A stretch of 64,000 bases of DNA from Flavobacterium hankyongi (GCF_036840915.1 NZ_CP085725.1:2232001-2296000), one strand, 5' to 3'. Counted from the first letter of the stretch, positions 53,808 through 63,052 are shown. Notes: generated by a model not told the origin, from the letters alone. Made by a program: numbers and translations.

Positions 53808-54683
53808 TTATCGATAGTGTTGTAGAAACTCTGATGGCGTTTCACCACATTTCTTTTTAAATAATCTGGAAAAATAAGCATAATCTACATAGCCTAAATC
53901 AGAAGCAATTTCACTGAAGTTAAATTTCTGACTAATCAATTCTCTTTTTGCTTCTAGAAAAACTCTTTCCAGAATAATATCTGTTGTGGTTTTATTGACC
54001 ATGTTTTGTGTGATACGATTGAGATGCTTTGGTGAAATATGCAGCCAATCAGCATACTTTGACGCAGCTTTTTCGGTTTTATAATTCATTTCCACTAAAC
54101 TTTCAAACTGTTGAAATTTATCCGAATATGCATTCAGTTTTACTGGCTCAAGCACCTCATCTCCCATATACAAACGAGTACTTTCAATATAAATCAATTC
54201 CGTTAGCGCAATAATTTTTGGAGCTTTGAACATCAGAATAGAAGTACTTTCGTTTAAAATTTCTTGAAACAACCCATTAAAATACCCAACATTTTCTTTC
54301 TCCAAGTACAACACAGGTAAATTTTGGATACTATGAAAAAAAGGATAATTATTAATTTTTTCCGTAACAAAATGCAAATCATAAAAAGACTGGGAATGGA
54401 AAAAAATAAATCCACGTGTATCATTTGAAAGCTCCCAATGGTGCATTTGTCCTGGATTCAAAAAGAAAAGACTACCTGGTTTCACCTCATATTTCACAAA
54501 ATCAATTTCGTGCATTCCACTTCCATGAGTAAAAAGTACAGTCAGGTAAAAATTATGCTTGTGTGGTTTATGAATATTATGATGTGCTGAAATAAGATGA
54601 TTTTCAATTGTATTTACATAAAATCCTTCAATTTTATTTTGGTTTCCAAATTGTTCTATATTCAGTACAGCAAAATTTTTCAT
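53808..54683 (-). CDS. AraC-family transcriptional regulator
   Basis: A 291-residue regulator from ATG at 54683 (a TTG nine bases upstream is less likely). The N-terminal cupin-type sensing part (HNIHKPHKHNFYLTVLFTHG, GSLFFLNPGQMHHWEL) is followed by a C-terminal double HTH (SPKHLNRITQNMVNKTTTD, FSEIASDLGYVDYAYFSRLF). It could respond to a small molecule and regulate neighbouring genes (DUF983, MFS), but its target is not shown. Confidence 0.88.
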   Translation of the reverse strand: MKNFAVLNIEQFGNQNKIEGFYVNTIENHLISAHHNIHKPHKHNFYLTVLFTHGSGMHEIDFVKYEVKPGSLFFLNPGQMHHWELSNDTRGFIFFHSQSFYDLHFVTEKINNYPFFHSIQNLPVLYLEKENVGYFNGLFQEILNESTSILMFKAPKIIALTELIYIESTRLYMGDEVLEPVKLNAYSDKFQQFESLVEMNYKTEKAASKYADWLHISPKHLNRITQNMVNKTTTDIILERVFLEAKRELISQKFNFSEIASDLGYVDYAYFSRLFKKKCGETPSEFLQHYR

Positions 54684-54782
54684 GTAATTCAATTAGTATT
54701 ATGTCCTAAAAGTACAAATACTAGCGTGATTTAGCAATAGCCAAACTTCATTAACCGCTTAATTTTACATAAAAAATAAATC

Positions 54783-55142
54783 ATGTCAACTTTAATCAAT
54801 ATTATAACCGAAAAATGTCCAAAATGTAATCAAGGACAGGTATTCTCAAAAAAAGGAAACATCTTTCTTTTTCAATTACCCAAGATGTATTCAAATTGTT
54901 CACATTGCAACCATAAATTCGAAAAAGAACCAGGCTATTTTTTTGGATCCATGTTTGTGAGTTATGCGCTTTTAGTTGCAGAAATGATATTTTTGTTTTT
55001 AATTGCCTATCAATTCATAGATAGCTTCTTAACTATTGTAGGATTGATTGCAGCTATGGCTGTGTTGTGGAGCACCTTCAATTTCAGGTTATCAAGAATG
55101 ATCTGGATTTATATGCTTGATGGCCAAAAGAGACAGGTTTAG
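54783..55142 (+). CDS. DUF983 family protein with zinc-ribbon-like N-terminus
   Basis: A 119-residue protein. Two CxxC pairs (EKCPKCNQG and NCSHCNHKF) form a probable zinc ribbon, and two membrane helices follow (YALLVAEMIFLFLIAYQFI). This is the DUF983 layout; the function is unknown. It is transcribed away from the AraC-type regulator, 72 bases before the MFS gene. Confidence 0.8.
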   Translation: MSTLINIITEKCPKCNQGQVFSKKGNIFLFQLPKMYSNCSHCNHKFEKEPGYFFGSMFVSYALLVAEMIFLFLIAYQFIDSFLTIVGLIAAMAVLWSTFNFRLSRMIWIYMLDGQKRQV

Positions 55143-55213
55143 AATAATATAAAAAGATTGCAAAATCTCTCCCTACCTTAAAACAGGAAGAGATTTTTTG
55201 TTTATTTGTATTC

Positions 55214-56431
55214 ATGAAAAAAGAACAAAAACAAGCTGCTATCGGTTTTATATTTATCACGTTATTAATTGACGTTATTGGATTAGGAATTATCATTCCC
55301 GTAGTCCCTAAATTAATTCAAGAACTTATTCATGGTGATGTAAGTGAAGCTGCAAAATATGGAGGTTGGCTGACCTTTGCTTATGCAATTACTCAATTTC
55401 TTTTCTCACCATTAGTTGGAAACCTAAGTGATAAATATGGAAGAAGACCAGTATTATTACTTTCCTTATTTGGATTTAGCCTAGATTATTTATTACTTGC
55501 TTTTGCCAGTTCCATAACTTGGCTTTTCATAGGTCGAATCGTTGCCGGTATTACAGGCGCAAGCATTACGACAGCAGCAGCCTATATAGGTGATATTAGC
55601 AATAATGAAAATAGAGCGAAAAATTTTGGGATGATTGGCGCAGCTTTTGGACTTGGCTTTATTATAGGCCCTGTACTTGGTGGATTACTTGGACAATATG
55701 GTGCAAGAGTTCCTTTTTATGCAGCAGCAATATTGTGCCTACTCAATTTTTTATATGGATATTTTATACTTCCGGAATCATTATCTAAAAAACATCGTAG
55801 AGAATTTGATATTAAGCGCGCTAATCCTATTGGTTCATTTATACATTTAAAAAAATATCCAAGCCTTATAGGTTTAGTTACAGCAGTTTTCTTACTTCAT
55901 ACTGCTTCACATGCAGTTCAGAGCAATTGGAGTTACTTTACCATGTATCAATTCAAATGGGACGAAACAATGGTTGGCATCTCCTTGGGAGTAGTTGGAA
56001 TATTGGTTGCTTTGGTTCAAGGTGGTCTAATTCGTTGGATTAACCCTAAATTAGGTGATGTAAAAAGCATTTATGTTGGGATGGCATTATATACTTTAGG
56101 AATGTTCTTATTTGGTTTTGCTACACAAAGCTGGATGATGTTTGCTTTTTTGATTCCATATTGCTTGGGAGGAATTGCAGGTCCTGCCTTACAAGCGGTT
56201 ATTGCTGGACAAGTTCCTGCTAATGAACAGGGAGAAATTCAGGGTACACTGACTAGTTTAGTGAGTGCAGCTGCAATTATTGGCCCTCCTTTAATGTCTA
56301 CTGTTTTTTATTATTTTACTCATAATGAAGCTCCATTTAAATTTGCAGGCGCACCATTTATTCTAGGTGGAGTTGGAATGTTAATGAGCACCATTATTGC
56401 TTATGCATCATTAAAAAAGCATCATGCTTAA
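55214..56431 (+). CDS. MFS efflux transporter, TCR/Tet-like
   Basis: A 405-residue MFS protein with 12 predicted helices. Motif A is [28 protein letters not shown] is motif C of drug/H+ antiporters, and [15 protein letters not shown] is typical of TCR/Tet(A) relatives. Likely a proton-coupled exporter. The substrate is not known. Confidence 0.87.
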   Translation: MKKEQKQAAIGFIFITLLIDVIGLGIIIPVVPKLIQELIHGDVSEAAKYGGWLTFAYAITQFLFSPLVGNLSDKYGRRPVLLLSLFGFSLDYLLLAFASSITWLFIGRIVAGITGASITTAAAYIGDISNNENRAKNFGMIGAAFGLGFIIGPVLGGLLGQYGARVPFYAAAILCLLNFLYGYFILPESLSKKHRREFDIKRANPIGSFIHLKKYPSLIGLVTAVFLLHTASHAVQSNWSYFTMYQFKWDETMVGISLGVVGILVALVQGGLIRWINPKLGDVKSIYVGMALYTLGMFLFGFATQSWMMFAFLIPYCLGGIAGPALQAVIAGQVPANEQGEIQGTLTSLVSAAAIIGPPLMSTVFYYFTHNEAPFKFAGAPFILGGVGMLMSTIIAYASLKKHHA

Positions 56432-56446
56432 TTTTTTAATTAGTAG

Positions 56447-56454
56447 TATCTTTG
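56447..56454 (+). promoter_or_regulatory. Candidate -7 element of lpxH
   Basis: TATCTTTG, matching TAnnTTTG, 15 bases before the ATG at 56470. This argues against translation beginning at the TTG inside it. Confidence 0.5.
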
Positions 56455-56469
56455 CCGAAACATTTAATA

Positions 56470-57222
56470 ATGACTTTATCATCTAATACAAAAATTTACT
56501 TTGCCAGTGATCAACACTTAGGAGCACCTACACCCGAAGCAAGTTTTCCTCGTGAACAAAAGTTTGTGGCTTGGCTTGATGAAGTAAAGCAAGATGCAGA
56601 AGCAATTTTTTTGTTAGGTGATTTATTTGATTTTTGGTTCGAATACAAAACAGTAGTACCAAAAGGATTTGTACGTGTTTTAGGTAAATTGGCTGAGATT
56701 CGCGACAGTGGTATTCCAATTTATTTTTTTGTTGGAAATCACGATTTATGGATGGATGATTATTTCCAAATGGAATTAAGCATTCCTGTATGTCATACCA
56801 CAAAAGAATTCACTTTTAACAACAAAACATTCTTAATTGGCCATGGTGATGGTTTAGGCCCAGGTGACAAAGGATACAAACGAATGAAGAAGGTATTCAC
56901 AAATCCTTTTTCAAAATGGTTATTCAGATGGTTACATCCAGATATTGGTGTAAAATTAGCGCAGTATCTTTCAGTAAAAAACAAATTGATTTCGGGTGAT
57001 GAAGATGTGAAATTTCTTGGTGAAGAAAACGAGTGGTTAGTGCAATATGCTAAATTAAAATTGCAGTCTAAGCATTACGATTATTTTGTTTTTGGACATC
57101 GTCATTTACCTATGGAAATAAAACTGAATGAATCCTCAAAATACATCAATTTAGGCGATTGGATTGGTTATTTCACTTATGGTGTTTTTGACGGATCTAC
57201 TTTTGAATTAAAGAAATACTAA
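56470..57222 (+). CDS. lpxH: UDP-2,3-diacylglucosamine diphosphatase
   Basis: A 250-residue metallophosphoesterase of lipid A synthesis. Motifs: FASDQHLG, LLGDLFDFW, FFVGNHDLW, LIGHGDG, FVFGHRHLP. It hydrolyses UDP-2,3-diacylglucosamine to lipid X. I use ATG at 56470. A TTG at 56452 falls within the -7 element TATCTTTG (56447-56454), so it would not be in the mRNA. Confidence 0.88.
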   Translation: MTLSSNTKIYFASDQHLGAPTPEASFPREQKFVAWLDEVKQDAEAIFLLGDLFDFWFEYKTVVPKGFVRVLGKLAEIRDSGIPIYFFVGNHDLWMDDYFQMELSIPVCHTTKEFTFNNKTFLIGHGDGLGPGDKGYKRMKKVFTNPFSKWLFRWLHPDIGVKLAQYLSVKNKLISGDEDVKFLGEENEWLVQYAKLKLQSKHYDYFVFGHRHLPMEIKLNESSKYINLGDWIGYFTYGVFDGSTFELKKY

Positions 57223-57266
57223 ATCGTAAGAAGTTTCTTTCTTAATTACATTTAGCAAATTATATT

Positions 57267-57298
57267 TTGTATTTTCTGTTTTCTTTTAATTAAATTTG
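57267..57298 (+). promoter_or_regulatory. Probable promoter of the TPP-riboswitch transcript
   Basis: TTG (57267-57269) and TAAATTTG (57291-57298) with a 21-base spacer, just in front of the aptamer. Confidence 0.5.
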
Positions 57299-57304
57299 CG
57301 CCGT

Positions 57305-57380
57305 CTCAAAGGGGTGCTCTAAATGACGAGCTGAGATTATACCCAATGAACCTGGAACAGGTAATGCTGTTTAGGGAGGG
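57305..57380 (+). promoter_or_regulatory. TPP riboswitch (THI element)
   Basis: The conserved core is clear: GGGGTGC, then GAGCTGAGATTATACCC, then GAACCTGGAACAGGTAATGC and TTTAGGGA. This is the thiamin pyrophosphate aptamer. A downstream palindrome AAAATGTCC / GGACATTTT (57393-57413) may be the expression platform. It should shut down the receptor gene at 57525 when TPP is high. The rest of the 302-base gap has no ORF. Confidence 0.92.
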
Positions 57381-57524
57381 CTGAGTGTTAAGAAAATGTC
57401 CACTGGACATTTTTAGCGAAAGAGCCAGCTGATGTATGGCCTTTTGATTAATTTTCAGCGAGAAATTCATTAATATTTTTAAAAACAAAGAATAATTACC
57501 CCTTTTATTCGTAAACATTTACGA

Positions 57525-59687
57525 ATGAAAACTTTATTCAAAACAATGCTTGCAGTTCTTTTACTGCTAAATTTCACAAGTGCTTTTGCACAAGAAACCG
57601 TAAAAGATTCTGCAAAAGTAAACTCATTAGAAGAGGTCATGGTACAAGCCATTCGTGCCAATGACAAAACGCCAATTTCTTTTAGTAATTTTTCTAAAAA
57701 AGAAATAGCAAAACGCAATTTAGGTCAAGACATTCCTGTTCTAATGAATTATCTTCCTTCAGTTGTCACAACTACAGATGCTGGAAATGGAGTTGGTTAT
57801 ACAGGAATTAGAGTTCGTGGTAGTGATGCAACTCGTGTGAACGTAACCATAAACGGAATTCCTTACAATGATTCTGAAAGCCACGGAACTTACTGGGTAA
57901 ATATGCCTGATTTTGCTTCATCAGCAGAAAGCATTCAGTTACAAAGAGGCGTTGGAACATCAACAAATGGATCTGGAGCTTTTGGTGCAAGCTTAAACGT
58001 TTTAACAGAAAACACAAGCGGCAAGGCAGGTGGAGAAATTTCTAATTCATATGGAAGTTTCAACACACACAAACACACAATCAAGTTTAATACTGGATTA
58101 TTAAATGATCATTTTGAAGTTTTAGGAAGACTTTCTAAAATAAATTCTGATGGGTATGTTGACAGAGCTTCATCAAACTTAAAGTCTTATTTCTTACAAG
58201 GAAACTATTTCTCAAAATCAACCAAAATAAAAGCTTTACTTTTTGGAGGTCACGAAATCACTTATCAATCATGGAACGGAATTGACGCAACTCAATTAGA
58301 AAATGAAAGAACATTTAATTCGGCTGGTATTTATACAGATGAGTTTGGGAATACACGTTACTATGACAACGAAGTAGACAACTACAAGCAAAATCATGCA
58401 CAATTACATTGGAACGAAACTTTTTCGGATTCATTTAGCACAAACTTAGCATTTCATTATACTAAAGGAAAAGGGTTTTATGAAAACTACAAAGAAGATC
58501 AAACTTTTGAAGACTATGGAATGACACCAATAGCCGGACAAACCACAACAGATTTGGTTCGTCAAAAATGGCTAGATAATGACTTTTACGGAACAACTTT
58601 TTCACTAAACTATACAAACAACAAACTGTCTCTAATTCTTGGTGGAGGTGCAAACAAATATGAAGGATCTCATTTTGGAAAAGTGATTTGGGCTAGATAT
58701 GCCTCTACCAGCGAATTGGGTGATCATTATTATGACAATTTTGGTATTAAAACTGATGCAAATGTTTTTGTAAAAGCTACTTACACATTCTTCGAAAAAT
58801 TAAATCTTTATATTGATTTACAAGGAAGAAATGTAAACTATAAAGCCGATGGAGTTCAAACCGATATTGTTCATGACAATTTTAATTTCTTCAATCCAAA
58901 AGCGGGAGTTAGTTTTTCTCCAAATAAAAAACATACTATTTATTATTCATATGCCAGAGCAAATCGTGAACCTAACAGAACTGATTATGAAAACGGAAGT
59001 CCACGTCCTGAAAAACTAGACGATTTTGAATGGGGATGGCGATTTAATTCTGATAAAGTTAAATTAAACATCAACGCATATTATATGCTCTATCAAAATC
59101 AATTAATCCTGACTGGTGGTTTAGATGATGTTGGATCACCTATCCGTAAAAATGTAGGTAAGAGCCATCGTTTAGGTATAGAAATAGATGCAAAAGTTGC
59201 CTTATCACAAAAATGGTCAATACAGCCAAACATTACTTTGAGTAGAAACAAAAATATTGATTTCTATTTTCAGAGAGATGGTGTTTTACAAAATCTAGGA
59301 GAAACAAATATTTCATACTCCCCAGAAATTGTTGCAGGAAACATTTTAACTTTTAGTCCTTTAAAACAAGTACAGATTTCGTTACTTTCCAAATTTGTTG
59401 GGAAACAATATATGGGTAACATTGATGCAAAATCATCTATTTTAAATGATTACTTCGTAAATGATTTCAGTGCTAGCTATGAAATCAAACCGAAAGCAGT
59501 ATTTAAATCAATCATTATCTCAGCAATCGCAAACAATATCTTTAACAGAAAATATATTTCTAACGGATATTTCTACACCTATGATGACTCTTGGTCAAAT
59601 CCATCAACTGTAACAACTATAGAAGGTGCTGGATATTATCCTCAAGCAGGGGCTAATATTTTAGCAGGTCTAACACTTATGTTTTAA
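57525..59687 (+). CDS. TonB-dependent receptor under TPP control (probable thiamin/precursor uptake)
   Basis: A 720-residue outer-membrane receptor: signal (LLLNFTSAFAQET), plug domain (ISFSNFSKKEIAKRNLG, GIRVRGSDATRVNVTINGIP, QRGVGTSTNGSGAFGASLN) and a barrel that ends GANILAGLTLMF. The plug has no CarboxypepD-reg extension. The TPP riboswitch directly upstream implies transport of thiamin or a related compound. That is an inference from regulation, as ligand residues are not known. Confidence 0.88.
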   Translation: MKTLFKTMLAVLLLLNFTSAFAQETVKDSAKVNSLEEVMVQAIRANDKTPISFSNFSKKEIAKRNLGQDIPVLMNYLPSVVTTTDAGNGVGYTGIRVRGSDATRVNVTINGIPYNDSESHGTYWVNMPDFASSAESIQLQRGVGTSTNGSGAFGASLNVLTENTSGKAGGEISNSYGSFNTHKHTIKFNTGLLNDHFEVLGRLSKINSDGYVDRASSNLKSYFLQGNYFSKSTKIKALLFGGHEITYQSWNGIDATQLENERTFNSAGIYTDEFGNTRYYDNEVDNYKQNHAQLHWNETFSDSFSTNLAFHYTKGKGFYENYKEDQTFEDYGMTPIAGQTTTDLVRQKWLDNDFYGTTFSLNYTNNKLSLILGGGANKYEGSHFGKVIWARYASTSELGDHYYDNFGIKTDANVFVKATYTFFEKLNLYIDLQGRNVNYKADGVQTDIVHDNFNFFNPKAGVSFSPNKKHTIYYSYARANREPNRTDYENGSPRPEKLDDFEWGWRFNSDKVKLNINAYYMLYQNQLILTGGLDDVGSPIRKNVGKSHRLGIEIDAKVALSQKWSIQPNITLSRNKNIDFYFQRDGVLQNLGETNISYSPEIVAGNILTFSPLKQVQISLLSKFVGKQYMGNIDAKSSILNDYFVNDFSASYEIKPKAVFKSIIISAIANNIFNRKYISNGYFYTYDDSWSNPSTVTTIEGAGYYPQAGANILAGLTLMF

Positions 59688-59689
59688 TA

Positions 59690-59720
59690 CAAAAAAGAGG
59701 AGCAGTTGCTCCTCTTTTTA
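59690..59720. terminator. Bidirectional terminator (TonB receptor / lipoprotein)
   Basis: Stem AAAAAGAGGAGCA / TGCTCCTCTTTTT with a two-base loop and T runs both ways. The lipoprotein stop lies within it. Confidence 0.9.
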
Positions 59721-60143
59721 ATTATATACTCTTATAACATCACCTAATATTTCAGTTCTATATTGTTTTAACGAATATTGCTCCCCATTTTCTCCATTCC
59801 CAATATAAATACTATACTTTGAATTTTCACAAGAACATTTAGCATACCCACCATCTAAAGTGAGTCGTGAACACGCAGTAGGATATTGGTTAGGACAACT
59901 TGCTTCCCACGCTCTATAGTCATTTGTACCCGCTGCAACCACAATGATCCCCTGAATACCTGCACCAGCATCTGTTATTACCATAGAGTTCCCAGGAAAC
60001 TTAAGCGAATTATACTGTGGTAAATTTGTATTAATCTCTTTGGAAAAACTTATATTTTGTAAATACTGATTGTTATTTACAGCTTTATCTTTATCACAAG
60101 AAAGAAAAAATAAAACAACAATTATGACGAAAATTCGTTTCAT
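59718..60143 (-). CDS. Lipoprotein with degenerate Rieske-like domain
   Basis: A 141-residue lipoprotein (signal VIIVVLFFLSCDKDK). The mature part follows the Rieske layout: AWEASCPNQYPTACSRL, then YAKCSCENSKYSIYIG, then LKQYRTEILGDVIRVYN. The usual ligands are Cys-x-His and Cys-x2-His. Here the His positions are Asn (CPN) and an altered CSCEN, so a [2Fe-2S] cluster of the normal type is unlikely. It may be a structural or binding relative. It sits on the surface of the envelope by its lipid anchor. Confidence 0.7.
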   Translation of the reverse strand: MKRIFVIIVVLFFLSCDKDKAVNNNQYLQNISFSKEINTNLPQYNSLKFPGNSMVITDAGAGIQGIIVVAAGTNDYRAWEASCPNQYPTACSRLTLDGGYAKCSCENSKYSIYIGNGENGEQYSLKQYRTEILGDVIRVYN

Positions 60144-60163
60144 TCTTAAAAAAATTAATTACT

Positions 60164-60194
60164 TTGTTGAACAAATTTAATTTAATTAACTTTG
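60164..60194 (+). promoter_or_regulatory. Probable greA promoter
   Basis: TTG (60164-60166) and TAACTTTG (60187-60194) with a 20-base spacer. A second -7 match, TATCTTTG, is at 60241-60248, closer to the gene. Confidence 0.5.
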
Positions 60195-60255
60195 TAAACG
60201 CACCTATTTAGGATTAAATTATAAATTGAAATAAAAATTATATCTTTGTACGAAG

Positions 60256-60280
60256 AAATCCCGTCCCGATGGGATTTTTT
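60256..60280 (+). terminator. Terminator-like hairpin in the greA leader
   Basis: Stem AAATCCC / GGGATTT with an eight-base loop and a T6 run, 22 bases before the greA ATG. Transcripts from 60187-60194 would be about 80 bases long if they stop here. Confidence 0.65.
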
Positions 60281-60301
60281 CTATTTTATAAAAATGACGT
60301 T

Positions 60302-60778
60302 ATGAGTACAGTATCTTATTATACAGCCGCAGGATTAAAAAAATTAAAAGACGAATTAGAGCAATTAAAAAGCATAGAACGCCCAAAAGCATCACAAGCA
60401 ATCGCAGAAGCAAGAGACAAAGGAGACTTATCTGAAAATGCAGAATATGATGCTGCCAAAGAAGCTCAAGGACTTTTAGAAATGAAAATTGCTAAAATGG
60501 AAGAGCTTTATGCTAATGCTCGTTTAATTGACGAGTCTCAATTAGACACATCAAAGGCATTAGTATTATCACATGTAAAAATCAAGAACCAAACTAATGG
60601 CATGGAATTGTCATATCAATTGGTTGCTGAAAGCGAAGCTGATCTAAAATCAGGAAAAATATCGGTTACTTCTCCTATCGGAAAAGGATTACTTGGAAAA
60701 ACTGTTGGAGAAATTGCTGAAATTCAAGTTCCTAACGGAATCCTTAAATTTGAAGTCCTAGAAATCACAAGAGACTAA
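60302..60778 (+). CDS. greA: Transcription elongation factor GreA
   Basis: A 158-residue GreA starting at ATG 60302. An upstream alternate start at 60269 lies within the leader hairpin and is rejected. The coiled-coil (LKKLKDELEQLKSIERPKA) ends with the acidic tip DKGDLSENAEYDAAKE. The C-terminal FKBP-like half contains SPIGKGLLGKTVGEIAEI. It rescues backtracked RNA polymerase by stimulating transcript cleavage. Confidence 0.96.
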   Translation: MSTVSYYTAAGLKKLKDELEQLKSIERPKASQAIAEARDKGDLSENAEYDAAKEAQGLLEMKIAKMEELYANARLIDESQLDTSKALVLSHVKIKNQTNGMELSYQLVAESEADLKSGKISVTSPIGKGLLGKTVGEIAEIQVPNGILKFEVLEITRD

Positions 60779-60796
60779 GAACTAAAATTTAACACA

Positions 60797-61186
60797 ATGG
60801 CTTCTATTTTCACCAAAATCGTTAACGGAGAAATTCCTTGTTACAAAATTGCCGAGACAGATGATTTTTTGGCATTTTTAGATGTAAATCCAAATGTTAA
60901 AGGACACGCTCTATGTATTCCTAAAAAGGAAATTGATAAAATCTTCGACATGGAAGATGAATTATATCTAGGATTAATGGCTTTTTCTAAAAAAATTGCC
61001 ATTGCTTTAGAAAAAACCGTGCCTTGCAAAAGAATAGGCATGACGGTTATTGGACTTGAAGTACCACACGCTCACGTACACCTAATCCCTCTAAACATGA
61101 TGGATGATGCACGATTTCACAACAAAGTAAAACTAACTCCCGAAGAATTTCAGGAATTAGCAAATGCAATAGCAAACAATCTATGA
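60797..61186 (+). CDS. HIT family nucleotide-binding protein
   Basis: A 129-residue HIT protein with the histidine triad in VPHAHVHLIPL. The start (IFTKIVNGEIPCYKIAETDD) is typical of Hint/HinT-like members, which hydrolyse purine phosphoramidates. It follows greA after 18 bases, the common arrangement in this phylum. Confidence 0.92.
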   Translation: MASIFTKIVNGEIPCYKIAETDDFLAFLDVNPNVKGHALCIPKKEIDKIFDMEDELYLGLMAFSKKIAIALEKTVPCKRIGMTVIGLEVPHAHVHLIPLNMMDDARFHNKVKLTPEEFQELANAIANNL

Positions 61187-61189
61187 TAT

Positions 61190-61218
61190 TCAAATCCGAC
61201 TTAAAGTCGGATTTTTTA
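61190..61218 (+). terminator. Terminator of the greA-HIT unit
   Basis: Stem AAATCCGAC / GTCGGATTT with a TTAAA loop and T run. Confidence 0.85.
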
Positions 61219-61284
61219 TTAACATCAATTAAAAATTAACTTTCTTCCTCAAATCATAAAAAGCATATTAAGTACCTTTACAAC

Positions 61285-62559
61285 ATGTATGCCTTAGTCG
61301 ATTGTAATAACTTTTACGCATCTTGCGAACGTGCGTTTCAGCCCAAATTAATTGGAAAACCCATTGTGGTTTTATCCAATAATGACGGTTGCATTATTTC
61401 CAGAAGCGACGAAGCCAAAACAGCGGGAATCCCCATGGGAGCACCCGAATTTAAAGTTCGTGAGCAGTTAAAAGAAAAAAATGTTACTATCTTTTCTTCC
61501 AATTATCCTTTGTATGGAGATTTAAGCAATCGTGTGATGCAAATTTTAGAGCAATTTTCTCCTAATATTGAAATCTATAGCATCGATGAAGCTTTCATGA
61601 ATTTTGACGGAATTTCTGTTACCGACTTCAATGAGTACGGCCTTCAAATGAAATCACAGATATTACAGTGGTTGAGCATCCCTATTTCTATTGGTTTTGC
61701 AGACACCAAAGCCCTTTCTAAAGTAGCTAATAAAATCGCACGTAAATTCCCCGAAAGAACAAAAGGAGTATATATTATTAATACCGAAAAAAGCCGTATC
61801 AAAGCTCTAAAATGGACAAAAATTGAAGACGTTTGGGGTATTGGTTTCCGACTAACCAAGAAAGCAAAATTACGCAACATAAAAACTGCATACGATTTTA
61901 CTTTACCTGAACATGAAAGTTGGATTAGAAAAGAAATGGGCGTTACTGGTTTGCGTTTAAAACAGGAACTAGAAGGAAAATCAGTTTTAACCTTAGAACC
62001 AATTTCGGAACAAAAGAAAAGCATTGCCATTACTCGAAGCTTTCCAAAACAAATTTCCGATTTTGATTTACTGAAAGAAAGGGTATCTACTTTTGCTTCT
62101 GTCTGTGCCGAAAAATTACGCAAACAAAAATCCTGTTGCCATACTGTTATCGTAATGTTGGTTATTGATAATCACAAATACGAATCAAATAAGTATTATT
62201 TCAATAGTGCAATCAGCTTGCCTTTTGCCACAAATTCGATGTTGACCATTAGCAATACAGCTGTTAGCATTCTCAAAAAATTGCTCGAAGGTCACGAAGG
62301 CTTAAAATTTAAAAAAGCTGGTGTTATTGTAAGCGGATTGACACCTGAAAACAGCAAGCAATTCCATATGTTTGAAGACGAAAATCCAAAACACCTTCAA
62401 TTAATGCAGACTATCGATTCATTGAATGCAAAAATAGGAGGCCGAAAAATCAAACTGGGAAATCAAAATTTAAAAAAAACCTGGGATATGAATCAAAATC
62501 ATTTATCACCGCGTTACACAACTAATTTCAACGAAATTCTTGAAATCAAATGTCACTAG
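61285..62559 (+). CDS. umuC: Y-family DNA polymerase V catalytic subunit
   Basis: A 424-residue UmuC-type polymerase. The metal site Asp6 is in YALVDCNNFYASCERAF and the Asp-Glu pair in YSIDEAFMNF. The fingers (VLSNNDGCIISRSDEAK) and little-finger regions follow. It does translesion synthesis with cleaved UmuD. The gene overlaps the start of umuD by ten bases, so this order (umuC then umuD) is reversed compared with E. coli. Confidence 0.93.
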   Translation: MYALVDCNNFYASCERAFQPKLIGKPIVVLSNNDGCIISRSDEAKTAGIPMGAPEFKVREQLKEKNVTIFSSNYPLYGDLSNRVMQILEQFSPNIEIYSIDEAFMNFDGISVTDFNEYGLQMKSQILQWLSIPISIGFADTKALSKVANKIARKFPERTKGVYIINTEKSRIKALKWTKIEDVWGIGFRLTKKAKLRNIKTAYDFTLPEHESWIRKEMGVTGLRLKQELEGKSVLTLEPISEQKKSIAITRSFPKQISDFDLLKERVSTFASVCAEKLRKQKSCCHTVIVMLVIDNHKYESNKYYFNSAISLPFATNSMLTISNTAVSILKKLLEGHEGLKFKKAGVIVSGLTPENSKQFHMFEDENPKHLQLMQTIDSLNAKIGGRKIKLGNQNLKKTWDMNQNHLSPRYTTNFNEILEIKCH

Positions 62560-62990
62560 AAGATTCAAAAAAACTGACTTTTTTCACCCCTGATCTCGAA
62601 AGCAATCAATCAATCCCTTATGCTACAGGCGGAGTCTCAGCAGGGTTTCCATCCCCAGCTGCAGATTTTACAGAGAGCAATATTGACCTAAACAAAGAAT
62701 TAGCTAAAAATCCTTTGGCCACTTTTTATGTAAAAGTTAATGGAAATTCGATGATTGATGCTGGCATTAATGACAAAGATATTTTAGTCGTAGACCGAAG
62801 TATAGAACCTAGAGATAATAAAATTGCTGTATGTTTAGTCGACGGAGAATTTACTGTAAAACGCATCAAATTAGAAAAAGACTGCCTGTATCTACTTCCT
62901 GAAAACAAAGAATATCAACCCATAAAAATCACCGAAGAAAACCAGATCAGTATTTGGGGTATTGTGACATATGTTATAAAAACTGTTTAA
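62550..62990 (+). CDS. umuD: UmuD-like S24 self-cleaving protein
   Basis: A 146-residue LexA/UmuD-family protein. The Ser/Lys dyad is Ser67 (VNGNSMIDAG) and Lys104 (FTVKRIK), with the same 37-residue spacing as E. coli UmuD. The cleavage region is Ala31-Gly32 in VSAGFPSPAADF, matching the Cys-Gly bond of E. coli UmuD. RecA filaments should trigger cleavage. It is in an operon with umuC. No SOS box was recognised. Confidence 0.92.
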   Translation: MSLEDSKKLTFFTPDLESNQSIPYATGGVSAGFPSPAADFTESNIDLNKELAKNPLATFYVKVNGNSMIDAGINDKDILVVDRSIEPRDNKIAVCLVDGEFTVKRIKLEKDCLYLLPENKEYQPIKITEENQISIWGIVTYVIKTV

Positions 62991-63026
62991 TCGGAATCAA
63001 AAAATTTGGAAATGCCTAAAAATAAA

Positions 63027-63052
63027 AAAACCTCTCATTTCTGAGAGGTTTT
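63027..63052 (+). terminator. Terminator of the umuC-umuD unit
   Basis: Stem ACCTCTCA / TGAGAGGT with a TTTC loop, A run before and T run after. Confidence 0.85.

Noticed and set aside
56452..56469. TTG start of lpxH
   Set aside because: It lies inside the -7 element TATCTTTG; ATG at 56470 is the better start.
60269..60301. Longer N-terminus of GreA
   Set aside because: It overlaps the leader hairpin, and the family start is the MSTVSYYT at 60302.
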